64,000 nucleotides of DNA from Rhodamnia argentea. Its lineage: Eukaryota > Streptophyta > Magnoliopsida > Myrtales > Myrtaceae. Under the pieces are notes generated by a model. It did not search any database. It was not told the origin of the DNA and saw only the letters and a list, made by a program, of their open reading frames with translations. Each line of letters begins with the position of its first letter. Position 1 is the first letter of the stretch. This document shows positions 53,222 through 64,000 of the stretch, piece after piece. The translations under genes and the position numbers were made by a program. Location: positions 23,794,178-23,858,177 of the forward strand of contig NC_063158.1 of assembly GCF_020921035.1 (NCBI RefSeq), in the 5' to 3' direction.

Positions 53222-55727
53222 TCAGGTCTTCATTGCAGGTCTCACCAGCCCTAAACCTGAACCACTCCCCAAATGTTTGAACTCGGTCGCTTGGAGATGA
53301 TCCCCATGCCCAGCGAAACCTGTCCCGCCCTTTTCCAACTTCACTAAGTTCCGCTCTTTACATGGCTTATCGCAAACAAGACAAACCTTATCGACGACAA
53401 TAAACTTCTCTGCGCATTTCTTGCAGAAGACATGCCCACAGGAGCTAAGCGCAGCTAGTGACACAGTGTTGGTCAATGTGACCTTGCAGCTAGGGCATAT
53501 ATATGTCTTGTCCAGGGAGTTAGGTTTCTTCTTCTCACTGGTGTCTTCTACGAAGCAAATAGGAAAAAGGGTCTTCAGCTTTAGTTTCTCCTTGCCTTCT
53601 GGGCAGACTGTGCCGGTGGATGGTGCCTCTACCTTAAGAGGAGCTTCTGGAGTAGCTGAGGGTAGCCAAAATGCCTTCATGGTTCGAAGTGCTTCCTCCT
53701 CGTAAGAAGTAACCTTGACACTGTTCGCACCATGGAAACCATTCTTGTCTTGGCTGTGATTTTTATCAGTGTATTGAGGTACTGCACCGTGGTTTTGCTG
53801 ATCGAATGCATCAAGTTCCCTAGCTTTCTGCAGCATTAGCCTCTCTTCTTCCTCTTCTTTCTCATGCTTCTCCTGAGCATCATGAGCAGCTATTTTTCTG
53901 CCAGTTCATGAAGACTTTTAGCACGGCACCAGCAATAGGGAGGAAATGGTAACTAGAAAATGATGGATGTCAGATGTTCTCTCCAGTTATTTTCCCACTT
54001 TTTGTAAGATCAAATCACTCAGATAGATTTAAATCCAAATAGTATGGTTGGCTATAGAAAACACCCACTTTCGTTTTTTAAGTCTCAATCAAGCATCTTT
54101 TGTTGCACATAATTCTTTTCCAAAGAGGCACATGAACTTAAAGCTCCTACCTCATCAAACCAACGATCGGAAAACTTCTAGACTAGCAGAGATTCAAACA
54201 AGAATTACATATTACAGAAAGCTTTCACATGTTACTGAATTGTCTTTTCACGAGGGGACAGCTCAGATGTCAGCGTACATGAAAGTGTCAACCCCTACCG
54301 CCAACCAAGTACACAGAAAAATAAGTCATCTTACTCTCTGAACCAGCCAAAGGAATTTTAAATTACTTCTGGGTCAACAGAAGAACCTATATCCCAGCAA
54401 AAGCCACCACAATCCCTCTCCCTCCACACTACAAACTGCTTTCTCACATGAAAGCCCATGCACACACAGTGGCACAGATGCACAAAGATGGAAAAAAGGC
54501 TATGCTCTTTCAAAATTATGACTTGCCCAACTCAACAACCTTCCACAAGCCAAGAAATGCCCATGGCCAAAGGCTTAGATAACCAGCAGTTCAGGACTCT
54601 GGCCGCTAGGACAATTTACCTCCTACCTGAGGAAGAACTACCATGGGGACCGATAACCTCTAGCTACAATTTCAGTTATCCAGTACTGTCAAACACTGCC
54701 TAGCAAAAGAGCAACCTTTGTTACTCTCTGTCTTTTCAGGTTATCTTCCAAAAAGTTACATCTTTAAACATGGAGCTGCTGGTCCCAGTTAGAAGAGTTA
54801 AGTTGTAAAAGTAGTAGCACCGACCCATTAGATCGAAAAGGGGAAAAAAAAAGTATTACTGACCAGCTTAAAGAGACACAAAACAGCCTCCATTGCTAGA
54901 CGTTTCAACTGGACTGAGATATGGTTCAATATCTCGATCAACTTTCTTGAAGCATCAACCAAGCTTCAATTCTTATGCCCAAAGCGTTCAAATACAATCT
55001 ATGCCAAGAAAAGAATCCTACTGCACAGAGAGTATGGATTCAAGAAATCTGACAGTATCTGTTTGGAATTAAACTTTGACCAGTCAGAACGCCAAGCAGG
55101 AAATGAACGAGCAAAATTTCAATTTCGGACATCTGAATACCCTTAAGGACACTAACTGCCCAAAATCCAAATACCCTGACGAAAATCAACCATAATTTGA
55201 CGAAAATCAACACAATCCCCTGACGCCCTCAGAGCCAAGCAGGAATCGAACGAGCTGATTTTCAATTTCGGACATCCGAATACACTCAAGGACACTAAAA
55301 TGCCCAAAATCCAAAGATAGTTCCACTTTAATCCCTAATTTGTACAAAAAGACGAAGCACATGCCACCACGAAATCGGACAAATCCACACAAACGCCCTA
55401 ACACAAGCGAAATTGATCAGCTCAGCACATCGGAATTCACCTCGAATCACATCAACAGATTACACACGAACCAAAATCAGAGCCGCACCTTTGGATGTCC
55501 TTCTTCTGGGCCAAGAGGCACTCGAGGATGCACTCCTTGCAGAACACGTGTCCCTTCTGGCAACACAGGGGGTCTATGAAGGGCTTGAGGCAGAGGCAGC
55601 AAGCGTCGAAGGGCTTGATCGAGTCCCTGCCGAGCCTCTCCTTCTGGGTGCCGTACCCGAGCTTCCGCTTCTCGTCGTAGGTGAAGAACGCGAGGTCATT
55701 GTTGTTCTTCGAGTGTCTCTGAGGCAT
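53222..55727 (-). CDS. CSU1: NOSIP/CSU1-type RING E3 ubiquitin ligase, two exons
   Basis: Exon 1 is 55489-55727 (ATG at 55727, MPQRHSKNNND) with donor AAAG|gtgcgg. Exon 2 is 53222-53897 with acceptor ggcag|AAAAATAGC. The junction splits an arginine codon and keeps frame. The product is 304 residues, the usual size. The N-terminal NOSIP-type zinc finger/U-box has FDACCLCLKPFIDPLCCQKG and HVFCKECILECLL. An acidic coiled stretch (EKEEEEERLMLQKA) follows. The C-terminal RING has CPSC, SSCGHVFCKKC and CLVCDKPC. The single intron is 1,591 bp. The family counterpart is Arabidopsis COP1 SUPPRESSOR 1 (At1g61620), a nuclear E3 acting on COP1 in light signalling (established knowledge; orthology inferred). 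A GA-repeat lies in the 5' UTR at about 55755-55778. Confidence 0.93.
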
Positions 55728-56937
55728 TGTCAAGCTTCTGAACTAGATCGAATCAGAGAGAGAGAGAGAGAGAGAGAGGAATCGATGAAGAAGGTTGCAG
55801 AGTGAAATTTGGGGACGAAAGTAGGGGTAATCGCTGCCCTAGAATTGAATCCCGAACCGTCTTATAAATTTGCTTTCCCTTTTTACCCCCCGCTTTCATG
55901 AAAATTTTCAATCAAGGGCAACTCTAGAATTGTTATGCTGTGGCATCGGTGCGTTTGAGAATTATTGGGTGGAAACCAATTGAGCTAGTCCCACAAGCTA
56001 GATTAAGACAATTTAAAAGTTCAAGAATATACTGACACTGTACAAGTTGAATAATTTACTTGCTGAGCATTAGTCGTACAAGAATTGATTTGCTAAGTGA
56101 TGCAATTTCGAGCGATCTTGAAATATAACTCGCTTGTTTAAGCGTTCACTTATTTTGTACATCTAATGATGAGTTTGTTTCACAGAAAACTCAAGATTTG
56201 ACAAACATTTTTCGAAAATGCAAGGTTATATCTCTTTTAAAAATTAGTCAATGGAAATTATTCTAATTGCCAATACCAGTTTATGCTTAACTATTTTCGT
56301 GGGTTCATGAAAATATTTTCAATTGGTTCATTTTTGTAAGTAATATAAGTGATTATTTTTTTGAAAAACGCGTTTCAAATTTTAAGTTTTTCTTGAAACA
56401 AACGCACCCAAAAACTACTCTTTACTAACAATTCCACTTCGAAAGGAACATACAAGCGGATATTCGAAATCTCTGTGCGCTTGTCATAAATTACAAGTTA
56501 TTTAATCCTAATACTAAAGTCATTAGTTGATACATTTCACATCTAGCAGTATATTAATCGCATGAAGAAGTTACTGATTACATCAAATTCTATGGTATTT
56601 TATCAAAATTACTAATCATGTTGAAAAACAACTGGTCATCGGAAAAAAAGAGCTGGCAATATAAGTAGGAGCGAGGGTGAGGGCACATTCTTCACGTGGA
56701 GTAAGTTTACATTACCTCATCCTAAATTCCATCCGACGTGGATCCACGCCTCTTAAAATTTCTATTATCTTCTTAAAGTTTAAAAAGTAATAAGAATATG
56801 TTTCTACTTGGATAAAGCCTTGCACAAAGCTCATTAAACGAGCCACTTTCCTTATAGCTTCCTCAAAGTGGGGGAAAAAAAGAAGAAGCAACAAACAAAA
56901 TATCTCACGTAAATTAAGATAGGCTAAACCAGGTTAA
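55728..56937. other. Promoter side of the NOSIP-like gene and spacer
   Basis: 55755-55778 is a (GA)n tract in the likely 5' UTR. The remainder to 56937 is AT-rich with no recognised gene or clear repeat. Confidence 0.45.
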
Positions 56938-57512
56938 ATTACCAAGAAAATTCTCAATCCGTTGCACTTGAGCCAATTCAATCATACACATTTCAATTTG
57001 GCTAATTGAGTCGTTAACCTTTTGACGATTTGCCAATATAGTCTATCCGACTAATTTTGGCCGAATTTGCTGATGTAGACGTCGGTTGTTATACGTGGCA
57101 CGACCGGAGTTAACGGGCACAATTTTTATAATTTTTCTTTTTTTTTTTCCTTTCTTTTTCTTTCCCTTCTCTTTCGCTCTACGTGGCGGGATTGACACTT
57201 GTGCAAATTCAGCCCTAAACTTCTTCGCCGGATCCCTAGCCTAGGCGAGGGCAACTCTTGTGAAGCCAACCCTACCGGCCACCGGCAGAAAGAAAAGGGA
57301 AAGAAAAAGGAGTATTAAAAATTATAAAAATTGTCCACGTCGGCGTCGGCCATGCCATATAAGACGACCGACATTCATATCAACGATTTCCATCCAAAAT
57401 TAGTCGGATGGACTATATTGACAAATTGTAAAAATATTTAAGACTCACTTGTCAAATTGAAATATTTTGAATTGAATTGGTACGAGTGCAATATATTCGT
57501 GATTTTATTGAT
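56938..57512. repeat. Family P foldback element
   Basis: The left arm has 'attgagtcgttaaccttttgacgatttgccaatatagtc' and 'gctgatgtagacgtcggttgttatacgtggca'. The right arm has 'gccatataagacgaccgacattcatatcaacgatttcc' and 'attagtcggatggactatattgacaaattgt'. These are clear inverted repeats around a GC-rich core with pyrimidine/purine tracts. Confidence 0.8.
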
Positions 57513-58046
57513 AATTTCCATGGCTAGACCGATACATGGCTCAGAAAGTCAAATTTTGAATATCTAGACGGTCTCACGTTCCGTGAAAATGGTTATATAC
57601 AGAATTCCACTGTGCTGGATCAATATTCCAACTTAACCGAACTTTCATTTAGCAGAATTATATGCGATTCCCTCCTCCTGCATAAGCATGGCCTCCTCCA
57701 AGACTCCAATAGCCGACTCAATTTATGAGAAGAGACCCATCCAATAATTTAAACATCAAGACCTTGGAATGTTGTTCGATTGTCACAAATCTTCCTATAT
57801 TAATAAGTAAATAAAGTCGGATTATCCTTCTAATTAGCTTTCGACGAATCATCTCAAGAATTAGTCGGATGATTCGAGATTGAGAAACGTTTCATAAGTG
57901 AAAGTGTCGTGACTTTATGAGATAAAGAGTCGCATAAAGAAGTACAATAAAGCGCTATCGGGACACACTATCCCCAAATTGTATAAAAAGGAGGAAAGAG
58001 TAGACCGGTAGTAACAAGGCAATCAAAAGCGAAGAGCTCGGGAAAG
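57513..58046 (-). other. 3' flank of EF-hand gene 1, start of the tandem duplication
   Basis: 57760-58040 matches 60740-61028 ('attgttgga/ttgttcgattg.cacaaat', 'gttatccttctaattag', 'gtgttgtgat/gtcgtgactttatgagataaa', 'ggaggaaagggtaga'). Confidence 0.7.
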
Positions 58047-58388
58047 TCAAGAATCAATGGCCTCCTCCTCTAACATTTCCTTGGAACCCTTCATCAAGCC
58101 AGGGCTCAATCTGAACATGAGCACGCAGAACTCCCTCTCGGTCAAACTCCCATCCCCGTCCAGATGACCTTCCCTCAGCATCGACCTCACGTCCTCGTCG
58201 CTCATGCCCCTCAACCCCAGCATGCACGCGTTCCTCCTCAAGCTCTCCAGAGTGATCACCCCTTTCTCCTTGTCCATCAAGAGGCGGAACCCTTTGCTCA
58301 GCTCCTCCATGAACCCCCGCGCCCCAAGCCTCGCCACCATCACCGGGAAGAAGTCCTCGAACGCCACAGCCCCATCTCGCGTCGCCAT
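58047..58388 (-). CDS. Single-EF-hand protein, PBP1/KIC-like, copy 1
   Basis: 113 residues from the ATG at 58388, equal in length to copy 2. The frame is open further 5', but that part covers the TATA box and has no family resemblance. The family pattern is present: FEDFFPVMVARLG, then GFRLLMDKEKGVITLESLRRN, then the EF-hand, then EFCVLMFRLSP. PBP1/KIC/CMI1-type proteins are small one-EF-hand Ca2+ sensors that bind partners such as PINOID or a kinesin-like protein (established for Arabidopsis). The EF loop reads HLDGDGSLTERE: position 1 is His instead of the Asp in copy 2, so Ca2+ binding may be weakened. Neighbour copy 2 lies 2,985 bp away. Confidence 0.88.
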   Translation of the reverse strand: MATRDGAVAFEDFFPVMVARLGARGFMEELSKGFRLLMDKEKGVITLESLRRNACMLGLRGMSDEDVRSMLREGHLDGDGSLTEREFCVLMFRLSPGLMKGSKEMLEEEAIDS

Positions 58389-59015
58389 CGGCCCGCCGTT
58401 TGATGCCGCGAAACCGACAGCTACGCAGTATGTACGCACCTGGCGTGATTTGGCTATTGGTAGGGGGAAATGGTTATTATATATAGGGACGTGGGCTGCG
58501 CGTGAGGCCATGGGAAAGGGTCTTAGAGAGAGGAACTGAGGGAAGAAGGAAGGAAGGAAAGAAGGAAGGTGGGGGAAGAATGAAAGTTGAAGTTGGGCAT
58601 CAGACGAAGACAGCGAAGGTACAGATAAAGAGACAGAGATCATGTGAAAGATGGTTGCCGCCACTAGATGCTCGTAAAGGGTTTCATGGGGTGTTTCTTC
58701 TCTGTCTTGGTGAGAGAGAGTCCAAGCTTCGCCGAAGCTGCATGGGAAGGTGTGTTTCAGGCTTTCCATGGCAGACGAAAAGTTTCTTTTCTTCTTTTAT
58801 GGCTGGTTGTTGGGTTGGAGGGAAATTCACGATAACGCCATTGCCAGGAATAACACGAGAGAGAGAGAGAGAGATGGTCAATATCTTAACATCGCAACTT
58901 TGCTTAGGTCGTAGCCCGTCCATTCACCCAAAACGTGTCGGTGGGATCGCCAGACGTTTCTGGTATCCTAAGTCGGTTTTGGTGACGTGTAAGTTTGAAT
59001 AAAAATCGATAAATT
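58389..59015 (-). promoter_or_regulatory. Promoter and 5' UTR of EF-hand gene 1
   Basis: The TATA-like CTATATATAA (minus strand) is at about 58476-58486, some 90 bases before the ATG, with an ACGT-core CCCACGTCC at 58488-58496. A purine-rich tract lies at 58540-58580 and (GA)n at 58857-58874. All are duplicated upstream of copy 2. Confidence 0.65.
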
Positions 59016-59019
59016 ATTG

Positions 59020-59140
59020 AGTTAATATCATGAAAATATCAAATTAAATAATATCACGAAAATATCAAATTGATACAACTGTGATAATTTAATCTTAAAT
59101 TAATTTTTGGATCAACAAAAACTCTAAACTGGTAATATAT
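59020..59140. repeat. Family T fragment
   Basis: 'gttaatatcatgaaaatatcaaat' twice, then 'tgtgataatttaatcttaaattaatttttgg.tcaacaaaaactctaaactggta'. A degenerate left arm without a mirrored right arm. Confidence 0.55.
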
Positions 59141-59241
59141 TTAAAAAAACTCTTGTTATATGTGATACTTTGGCAAACACAAGATAGGTATAAGCAATCC
59201 AAAGGATTTCCAATCCCGTCCTTCTTGACTCGTGATACATT

Positions 59242-59900
59242 TGGAAAAATTACCGAAAATGTCCTAAACTCGTTGTACGACATTTAAGTTAGTTGTAAAT
59301 CTTTTAATTATACCAATATAGTCATAAATCTCTTGACGATTTACCAATCTAGTAATTTCGACCAAATTTAACCAGAAATCACCGATATGAACATGGGGAC
59401 CTACATGGCATGGTCGGCTAATGGCCGGTACTAACGCAGATAATTATTTTAATTTTTTTGTTAAGTTATTATTTTTTTTCTTTTCTTTCTTTTTCTCAAA
59501 GGCGGCAAGGGCGAGCGACCCTCACCCGGTCTAGGTGAAGTCCGCCAGCTCCTCGCTTGTGGCCGTTGGCCAATGAGGACTGAGACCCTTGCCTGCTAGA
59601 GTAGGCAAGGGTCATTGGCTAGCAATCACACCCAAAGTAAAATAGAAAAAAAAAACACAAAAGAAAAATAAAAAAAATCAAAAAATTAAAAGGAATTATA
59701 AAAATTGTCCATATTAGGATCTGCCGTGCCACGTAGGACATTTGGTGTCCACGTTAGAGATTTTCAACCAAAATTGGCCTAAAGAATTAGATTGGCAAAT
59801 TGTGAAAAGGTTTAGAATTGAATTAACAAAAGTAAAAAAATTAAAGACTGAATTGACTTATACACATAAATTTAGGACTTTTTTAGTAATTTTTCTTACA
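59242..59900. repeat. Family P foldback element
   Basis: Left arm 'accgaaaatgtcctaaactcgttgtac' with 'aatctcttgacgatttaccaatctagtaatttcgaccaaatt'; right arm mirrored ('gattttcaaccaaaattggcctaaagaattagattggcaaattg'). The core carries 'gggcgagcgaccctcacccgg' and 'gggtcattggcta'. Confidence 0.8.
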
Positions 59901-60735
59901 ACCTTTTATCCTGATGACCAATTACAGTCAAACTTTTTAGATACAACCTAGTAAGTATTAATATAGGGGTCCGAAGAGCCTAATTGGCTCCGAGGATGAC
60001 CATGTAATCAACGTTTTTTTCAAGACCAACGAGTATCTTGGAAAACTGTCGAATATTTTTCGGCCGTCATTCATGACGAATTTATTAATTCGAGGTCTCA
60101 TCTATCTTTCTTCCCAACTTACTTTTGGCAAACCTTTTTGACTAATTCCAAATTCCAATCGGTTGGTTCCACAATCATATTTGCGCCGTACTGAATTTGC
60201 CGCTAGGGAACCTCAACAACATGACTATTAACATATAAATCCACGAGACAACTTCACTTTCTTTTCGACAATCAGAAATACCTGTAGATTATAGCTAGCA
60301 GGATCAGGAGGTGAATAAGTGATTTTAAACAAACTTGATAAATAAGTGCAAAATTGGACTAATCAAGCTCAATATGAACATGACCAATTAAAACAGAGTG
60401 TGAATATGATCATAGTTGTGATGATATCTAGCAATGCATAAGTGTCTATCAAAATGCAAGTATGAGCAAAGAGACAGAAGACTTTGCACTTGTAATCTCA
60501 TAGTGGTTAGGCTTAGAGTAAGCTTACTCACTCTGCTACACCGACGGCCTATTGGCTGGATTCCACTAGTTAATCGTTGAGAAATTACAGTGGTGAGTGC
60601 TGCTAATACTTAAACACTTCTTCTCAAAGTAGGTGATACTTATACAAAAGTTGATAGGACTCGCTATCTCACACTTAAGCACAACCTATTACTCTATCAA
60701 CACTTCTCAAAAGACTACAATTGTATTAACATATG
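59901..60735. repeat. End of tandem-duplication unit 1 and a retroelement remnant
   Basis: 59930-60270 matches 62330-62655. 60270-60480 ('agctagcaggatca', 'ggactaatcaagctcaatatgaacatg') matches 63430-63570. It is probably a copia-like remnant caught at the duplication junction. Confidence 0.6.
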
Positions 60736-61031
60736 TGTAAGTCAAACCATCGAATATTGTTGGATTGCCACAAATTCTCCTAATTTAGGGGTTAAATAAA
60801 CTCGGGTTATCCTTCTAATTAGTCCACGATGCAACGTCTTGAAATTTAATCAGGCTGTTCGCGATTGGAAAACGTTTCGTAAGTAACAGTGTTGTGATTT
60901 TATGAGATAAACGAGTTGGGTAGAAAAAGAGAATAAAGCGCTGTCGAGATATACTATCCTCAAATCGTATACAAAGGAGGAAAGGGTAGATAAGTAATAA
61001 CAAGTAAATTGAAAACGAGATCCCGCGAAAG
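60736..61031 (-). other. 3' flank of EF-hand gene 2
   Basis: Second copy of 57760-58040, moderately diverged. Confidence 0.6.
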
Positions 61032-61373
61032 TCAAGAATCAGTGGATTCTTCCTCTAACATTTCCTTGGAACCCTTCATCAAGCCAGGGCTCAATCTGAA
61101 CATGAGCACGCAAAACTCCCTCTCGCTCAAACTCCCATCCCCGTCCAGATCGCCTTCCCTCAGCATCGATCTCACGTCCTCGTCGCTCATGCCCCTCAAC
61201 CCCAGCATGCCCGCGTTCCTCCTCAAGCTCTCCAGAGTGATCACCCCTTTCTCCTTGTCCATCAAGAGGCGGAACCCTTTGCTCAGCTCCTCCATGAAAC
61301 CCCGCGCCCCCAGCCTCGCCACCATCACCGGGAAGAAATCCTCGAACACCACGGCCCCGTCTCGCGTTGCCAT
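61032..61373 (-). CDS. Single-EF-hand protein, PBP1/KIC-like, copy 2
   Basis: 113 residues from the ATG at 61373 (MATRDGAVVFEDFF). Nearly identical to copy 1 over the full length. The EF loop is DLDGDGSLSERE, with Asp at 1, 3 and 5 and Glu at 12, so it looks canonical. Conserved flanks are GVITLESLRRN and EFCVLMFRLSP. As in the Arabidopsis PBP1/KIC/CMI1 group, only one EF-hand is present. It is expected to be a cytosolic or nuclear Ca2+ sensor. Promoter elements (TATA, ACGT core, GA tract) are duplicated from copy 1. Confidence 0.92.
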   Translation of the reverse strand: MATRDGAVVFEDFFPVMVARLGARGFMEELSKGFRLLMDKEKGVITLESLRRNAGMLGLRGMSDEDVRSMLREGDLDGDGSLSEREFCVLMFRLSPGLMKGSKEMLEEESTDS

Positions 61374-61801
61374 CTCTCAGTCGTTTGATACCGGCAAAAC
61401 AGACAGCTACGCAGTATGTACGCACCTGGTGTAATTTGGCTTTTGGACGGGGGGGAATGCTTATTATATATAGGGACGTGGGTTGCGCGTGTGGCCATGG
61501 GAAAGGGTCTTAGAGAGAGGAACTGAGGGAAGAAGGAAGGAAGGTGGGCGACGAATGAAAGTTGAAGTTGGGTATCAGATTCAGATGACAGCGAAGTTCC
61601 AGATAAGAGAAAGATCATGTGAAAAGATGGTTACAGATAAGGGTTTCTTCTCTCTTGATGAGAAAGAGTCCAAGCTTCGTCGAAGTTGCAAGGGAAGATG
61701 CGCTTCAGATTCGTCCATGGCAGACGAAAAAGCTTCTTTTCCCTTTTTTATGGCTGGTTGGCTTGGAGGGCAACTCACGATATCGCCATTTCAAGGAATA
61801 A

Positions 61802-61847
<46 letters not shown>

Positions 61848-62000
61848 ATGGTCAATATCTTAACGACGCAACTTTGCTTAGGTAGGACCGTAGCCTGTCT
61901 ATTCACCCAAACATGTCGGTAGGATTACCGGATGTTTCTGGTATCCCACGGCGATTTCGGTCACGTGGAAGTTTGAACAAAAACCTTGATAACTTATTGT
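61374..62000 (-). promoter_or_regulatory. Promoter and 5' UTR of EF-hand gene 2
   Basis: TATA-like CTATATATAA (minus) at about 61463-61473 with CCCACGTCC at 61475-61483. A (GA)n tract at 61805-61843 is about twice as long as that of copy 1. Confidence 0.65.
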
Positions 62001-62270
62001 ATTAATAATACGAAATACCCCAAATCAGTACATATATGATAAATTTATCCTGAATTAATTTTTGAGTCAGCAAAACCCTAAACTGGTACGATCGTGACAT
62101 ATTCACTCTCCCTCAACTTCCATTAAATTGTATTATGAAATTGCTGAGCGGGATGACGGACATGTCAAGTCGTAAATTTGTTATGTATGTACGGATTTCT
62201 GGTTACCCAAAAATTAATTTGGGATAGATTTATTATAAGTGTACTAATTTAAAATAGAACTGAATTGATT
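62001..62270. repeat. Family T foldback copy 5, short
   Basis: Left 'cgaaataccccaaatcagtacatatatgataaatttatcctgaatta' and right 'ggttacccaaaaattaatttgggatagatttattataagtgtactaattt' are inverted relatives. Confidence 0.6.
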
Positions 62271-62719
62271 ACCGGATAATAAGTTTGGTGTTTTTTAGTA
62301 ATTTTCCCTAATCACGTTTTATACGGATGACCAATTGAAGTCAAACTTTTATAGATACAACCTAGTAATATAGCGGTCCAACGTTATTTTCAAGACCAAC
62401 GCGTATCTTGGAAAATTTTCGAATATTCTTCGGGCAAAAGACATGACGAATTTTTTAATTTGAGGTCTCCTCCACCTTTCTCCCTAACTCACTTTAGGCA
62501 CATCTTTTTGACTAGTTCCAAATCTCAATCCGTTGGGTCCACAACCATATTTGCGCTGCATGAATTGCCGCCAGGGAACGTCGACCAAATGACTATTAAG
62601 TATTAACATAGAAGTCCACGAGACAACTTCGCTTTCTTTTCGACAATGGAAAATACTCATGGATTTTGTGTGACTTAAATTTTGTTTGATTTTATCCGTG
62701 AAGAAAAATTTATCCAATC
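62271..62719. repeat. End of tandem-duplication unit 2
   Basis: 62330-62655 matches 59930-60270 ('ttttcaagaccaacgcgtatcttggaaaa', 'catatttgcgctgcatgaattgccgccagggaac'). No gene recognised. Confidence 0.7.
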
Positions 62720-62955
62720 AATCCTACATCTATTATACGGAAATCGCTAATGTGGCAGTCCATTGTTTGCTTGTCGGCCAATTGTATGTGGCGCAAAGCC
62801 ACGTCAACAATTTTCGGTAAAAATTGGCACGAATGACTTCATTTAAATTTCGCACTAAGATTTAGGACAAAATTAACAAAATTAAAAAATTCAATGCTAA
62901 ATCAACATCCGTACAATATGTTTAGGACTAGTTAGATAATTTTCCTTGTTTGTCT
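62720..62955. repeat. Family P element, short or truncated
   Basis: 'atttatccaatcaatcctacatctattatacgg' and, mirrored, 'atccgtacaatatgtttaggactagttagataattttcc' around 'cggaaatcgctaatgtggcag'. The GC-rich core is missing. Confidence 0.7.
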
Positions 62956-64000
62956 CATGGAGGGTAATTTGTGGAGACTTTCAAATGTGATTTCTACATA
63001 ACTAACGCAAATTTCCCTTCTTGATCACATTTTGGGGCACACTTATTACATTTCCCTTCTCCATTTTTGTGAATTGATACAGATATGTAAATAACATTTA
63101 AGAAAAATGTGAAGTTTACTATTTCAAATAATTTGTCAAGAATAGAATGTTAGGATTCAGCGCACAATCAAATCGAAATAAAACGCAAAGCAAGAAAGAG
63201 AACGTGAGACGAGATTTTTATCATGGTTCATTCTTAAACTAGGACTACATCTAGCAGAGGATTCCACTATAATTAACACATCACACATCTCATTACATAA
63301 CTTAATCACAAGTAAAAAAGAGTATATATAGCTGTAACTATTCATGAGCGGGACGCACGTACTTTCCTATTGTAGGGGAGTATAAACCAAGTTCTGTTGA
63401 GAATTAACATTAGCCAGAACTCTGGTTGATATTAGCTAGCAGGATCACTTAGAGGATGGTGAATACAATAGTGGGAATTGGACTAATCAAGTTAAATATG
63501 AACATGTCCAACGAAAACATAGTATGAATATGATCAAAGTTGTGATGATATTCAGCAATGCATGTAACGTTCCAAGGCGTCGGCCGTACTTACTACTAAT
63601 CACGCTATGCTTAATATGATAATATATAGAGTATACTTGGCACACACAGAAGCCTAATAACTAATCAAGCGACCATACAACACAATTGCATGAAAACAAA
63701 CAGCAGACACGCTTAATAGGGTATGGTTTCACAGAGTTCACTAACCTGTACACGATAGACAATGGATACACTGCACATAACGCAAAACATCTGATTTCAT
63801 ATGATATAGATGTATATATATAACTTAACTAGATTAGGTATTACATCCATTTTTAGACAAACAGGCCAAATAACTTGGAGGACTCAAAAACTAATATCTA
63901 CTTCCGAGTACTAGTAACTACCACCACTACCATCGTCATCCATTGCTCCTCGTAGGATCTACCTCTAGGGGCTACAACCAAAGAGTGATGATCTTGGTTC
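62956..64000. repeat. LTR-like remnant and window end
   Basis: From 63148 'tgttaggattcagc...' matches the 294-bp insertion at 27353, and from 63430 the sequence matches 60270-60480. This may be a larger copia-like element running off or ending near the window edge. No conserved protein motif was recognised up to 64000. Confidence 0.5.

Noticed and set aside
54048-54703. Plus-strand frames between the NOSIP-like exons
   Set aside because: They fall in the 1.6-kb intron of the minus-strand gene and show no motif.
58389-58769. 127-residue N-terminal extension of EF-hand copy 1
   Set aside because: The frame is open by chance; it covers the TATA box and 5' UTR, and the equivalent extension is not open in copy 2.

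Overview
This is nuclear DNA from a eudicot plant. It shows single-intron and intronless plant genes, plant immune-receptor families, LTR retrotransposons and many foldback/MITE elements. The repeats and gene families remind me of a Myrtaceae (Eucalyptus-like) genome, but that is a low-confidence impression. I could run no database search, so family names rest on motifs read in the sequence.

Layout. 0-7 kb: one intact NLR-like gene with no TIR or coiled-coil domain (NB domain at the very N-terminus, then many LRRs; At4g19050/At5g45510 type). 7-16 kb: repeats, including a solo LTR with perfect target duplications and a GDSL-lipase pseudogene scrap. 16-23 kb: a DUF4220/DUF594 membrane-protein gene (copy A) cut in two by a 1,963-bp solo LTR. 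25-28 kb: a P-loop-less winged-helix/LRR gene (copy A, minus strand) broken by a 294-bp insertion. 31.9-33.2 kb: a stand-alone NB-ARC gene (minus) ending just after its GLPL motif. 38-40.4 kb: intact winged-helix/LRR gene copy B (minus). 41.3-43.8 kb: intact DUF4220/DUF594 gene copy B (plus), head-to-head with the former. 44.8-50.8 kb: a nearly complete Ty1/copia element. 51 kb: a LINE scrap. 53.2-55.7 kb: a NOSIP/CSU1-type RING E3 ligase gene. 57.7-62.7 kb: a roughly 3-kb tandem duplication carrying two single-EF-hand PBP1/KIC-like genes.

The most interesting feature is the 16-44 kb cluster. It combines (i) an NB-ARC-only protein, (ii) proteins that start at the winged-helix/MHD part of an NLR and continue into LRRs, and (iii) DUF4220/DUF594 multi-pass membrane proteins, with a full NB-LRR nearby. 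The two NLR halves break at complementary points (after ARC1 and before the winged helix). From memory, Arabidopsis At5g45440-At5g45540 has the same mixture of NB-only, LRR and DUF594 genes. This would make the cluster a candidate ancient split-NLR plus membrane-protein module. That joint function is inference. The copy-A pair is broken by two independent LTR insertions, whereas the copy-B pair is intact.

Much of the remaining space is filled by at least five families of foldback elements, several with clear target-site duplications (8 bp hAT-type, 9 bp Mutator-type). I saw no CRISPR array and no rRNA or tRNA gene.
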